NCBI GenBank assembly: GCA_000697335.1
Contig: JNEM01008456.1
Span: forward strand, 1 to 17,705
From: Conidiobolus incongruus B7586
Lineage: Eukaryota > Entomophthoromycota > Entomophthoromycetes > Entomophthorales > Conidiobolaceae
Length of the DNA stretch: 17,705 nt
Direction: 5' to 3'
In this document: piece after piece, positions 17,315 to 17,705 of the stretch
How the letters are laid out: each line of letters opens with the position of its first letter
Numbering within the stretch: the stretch's first letter is position 1
Notes under the pieces: generated by a model
Told to the model about the DNA's origin: nothing
What the model saw: only the letters and a program-made list of their open reading frames with translations
Databases searched by the model: none
Program-made: the position numbers and the translations under genes

Positions 17315-17705
17315 TTAATAATTTCCTTTATTTCTAATAACTTTTTGCCATACTTTTGGCAAAGATCTAACACCTAAAAAACAGTTCTTTTTATTAAGGA
17401 CTGAAATTTGATGTTTCACAAACCAATTAAATTTTCCTGCAGAAATTTTCTTTCCTGCAAGCTGGTTTTTTAATTGCCCAAAACAATTATAATCACATGG
17501 GTTATAATCTGGGGAATATACTGGATGTGGTAGTTCTTTCCAGTTATTTTTAATTAGAAAGTTTTTTACAACTTTAGATTTATGTATTTTACAATTATCA
17601 TGCAAAATAATAGGTCTTCTCAAATTATATTGAGAATACCAATTAGAAATAGTTTTATTTAAAAAAGAAATATAAAGTTTACTATTAATGGATTTTCCTT
17701 TAGGA
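17315..17705 (-). mobile_element. mariner-family (DD34D) transposase gene, C-terminal part, running off the window
   Basis: The frame is open from the right window edge (phase: base 17705 is the last base of a codon) to TAA at 17315-17317, about 129 codons. It begins PKGKSINSKLYISFLNKTI, matching the mariner stretch before the second catalytic Asp. It continues RRPIILHDNCKIHKS and HPVYSPDYNPCDYNCF. The Asp of HDN (codon 17597-17599) and the Asp of PCD (17492-17494) have exactly 34 residues between them, the DD34D signature of mariner. The C-terminus LPKVWQKVIRNKG also fits the family. The first catalytic Asp and the N-terminal helix-turn-helix part lie outside the window. Nothing visible is broken, so this copy may be young. 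The terminal inverted repeat is expected somewhere left of 17315 but cannot be fixed from one end. Confidence 0.93.

Noticed and set aside
1-17705. CRISPR arrays, bacterial operons, phage-like gene clusters
   Set aside because: The window has spliced genes and long spacers of a eukaryotic nucleus. No regularly spaced repeats were seen on either strand.

Overview
The window looks like nuclear DNA of a very AT-rich eukaryote, most likely a fungus. Coding exons sit in long A/T-dominated spacers. Introns are short (49-57 nt, one of 103 nt) with GT...AG ends, and the clearest one has an ACTAAT branch site. The protein set (Mtq2/N6AMT1-type methyltransferase, Erg26-type sterol dehydrogenase, Swf1/ZDHHC4-type DHHC acyltransferase, EBP1/PA2G4) is ordinary eukaryotic housekeeping. 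An Erg26-like gene would fit poorly with the anaerobic gut fungi, which are very AT-rich but do not make sterols. An early-diverging fungus is my guess; the sequence alone does not settle it.

Layout from left to right. 1-340 (+): 3' end of an N6AMT1/Mtq2-like methyltransferase gene with one intron. 734-1823 (+): a two-exon Erg26/NSDHL-like gene. 1871-1942 (-): tRNA-Arg(TCG), convergent with erg26 and only 47 bp from its stop. 1943-4676: an extremely AT-rich desert with one small coding-like island (3870-4058, -). 4677-5249 (-) and 7775-8347 (-): two paralogous 190-aa MIR-domain (beta-trefoil, SDF2-like core) genes that share a perfectly identical 291-bp block. Between them on the + strand, 6459-7469, lies the DHHC palmitoyltransferase gene. 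8348-11656: a second desert holding simple repeats and a GC-richer island (about 10080-10625) that may be a decayed LTR element. 11657-13381 (-): an unrecognised 574-aa protein with a zinc ribbon, a PH-like domain and a Ser/Thr-rich tail. 15093-16546 (-): a six-exon EBP1/PA2G4 homologue. 17315-17705 (-): the 3' part of a mariner (DD34D) transposase gene running off the window.

The genes do not form a pathway or operon; they are independent housekeeping and regulatory genes. The items most worth a second look are the patchwork gene conversion between the two signal-less MIR genes; a TGACGTAA (ATF/CREB-like) octamer upstream of both MIR genes and of the PA2G4 gene; an isolated 20-bp GC-bearing inverted repeat at 6151-6236; and the zinc-ribbon/PH orphan. 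I found no CRISPR array, bacterial-type operon or clear new multi-gene system.
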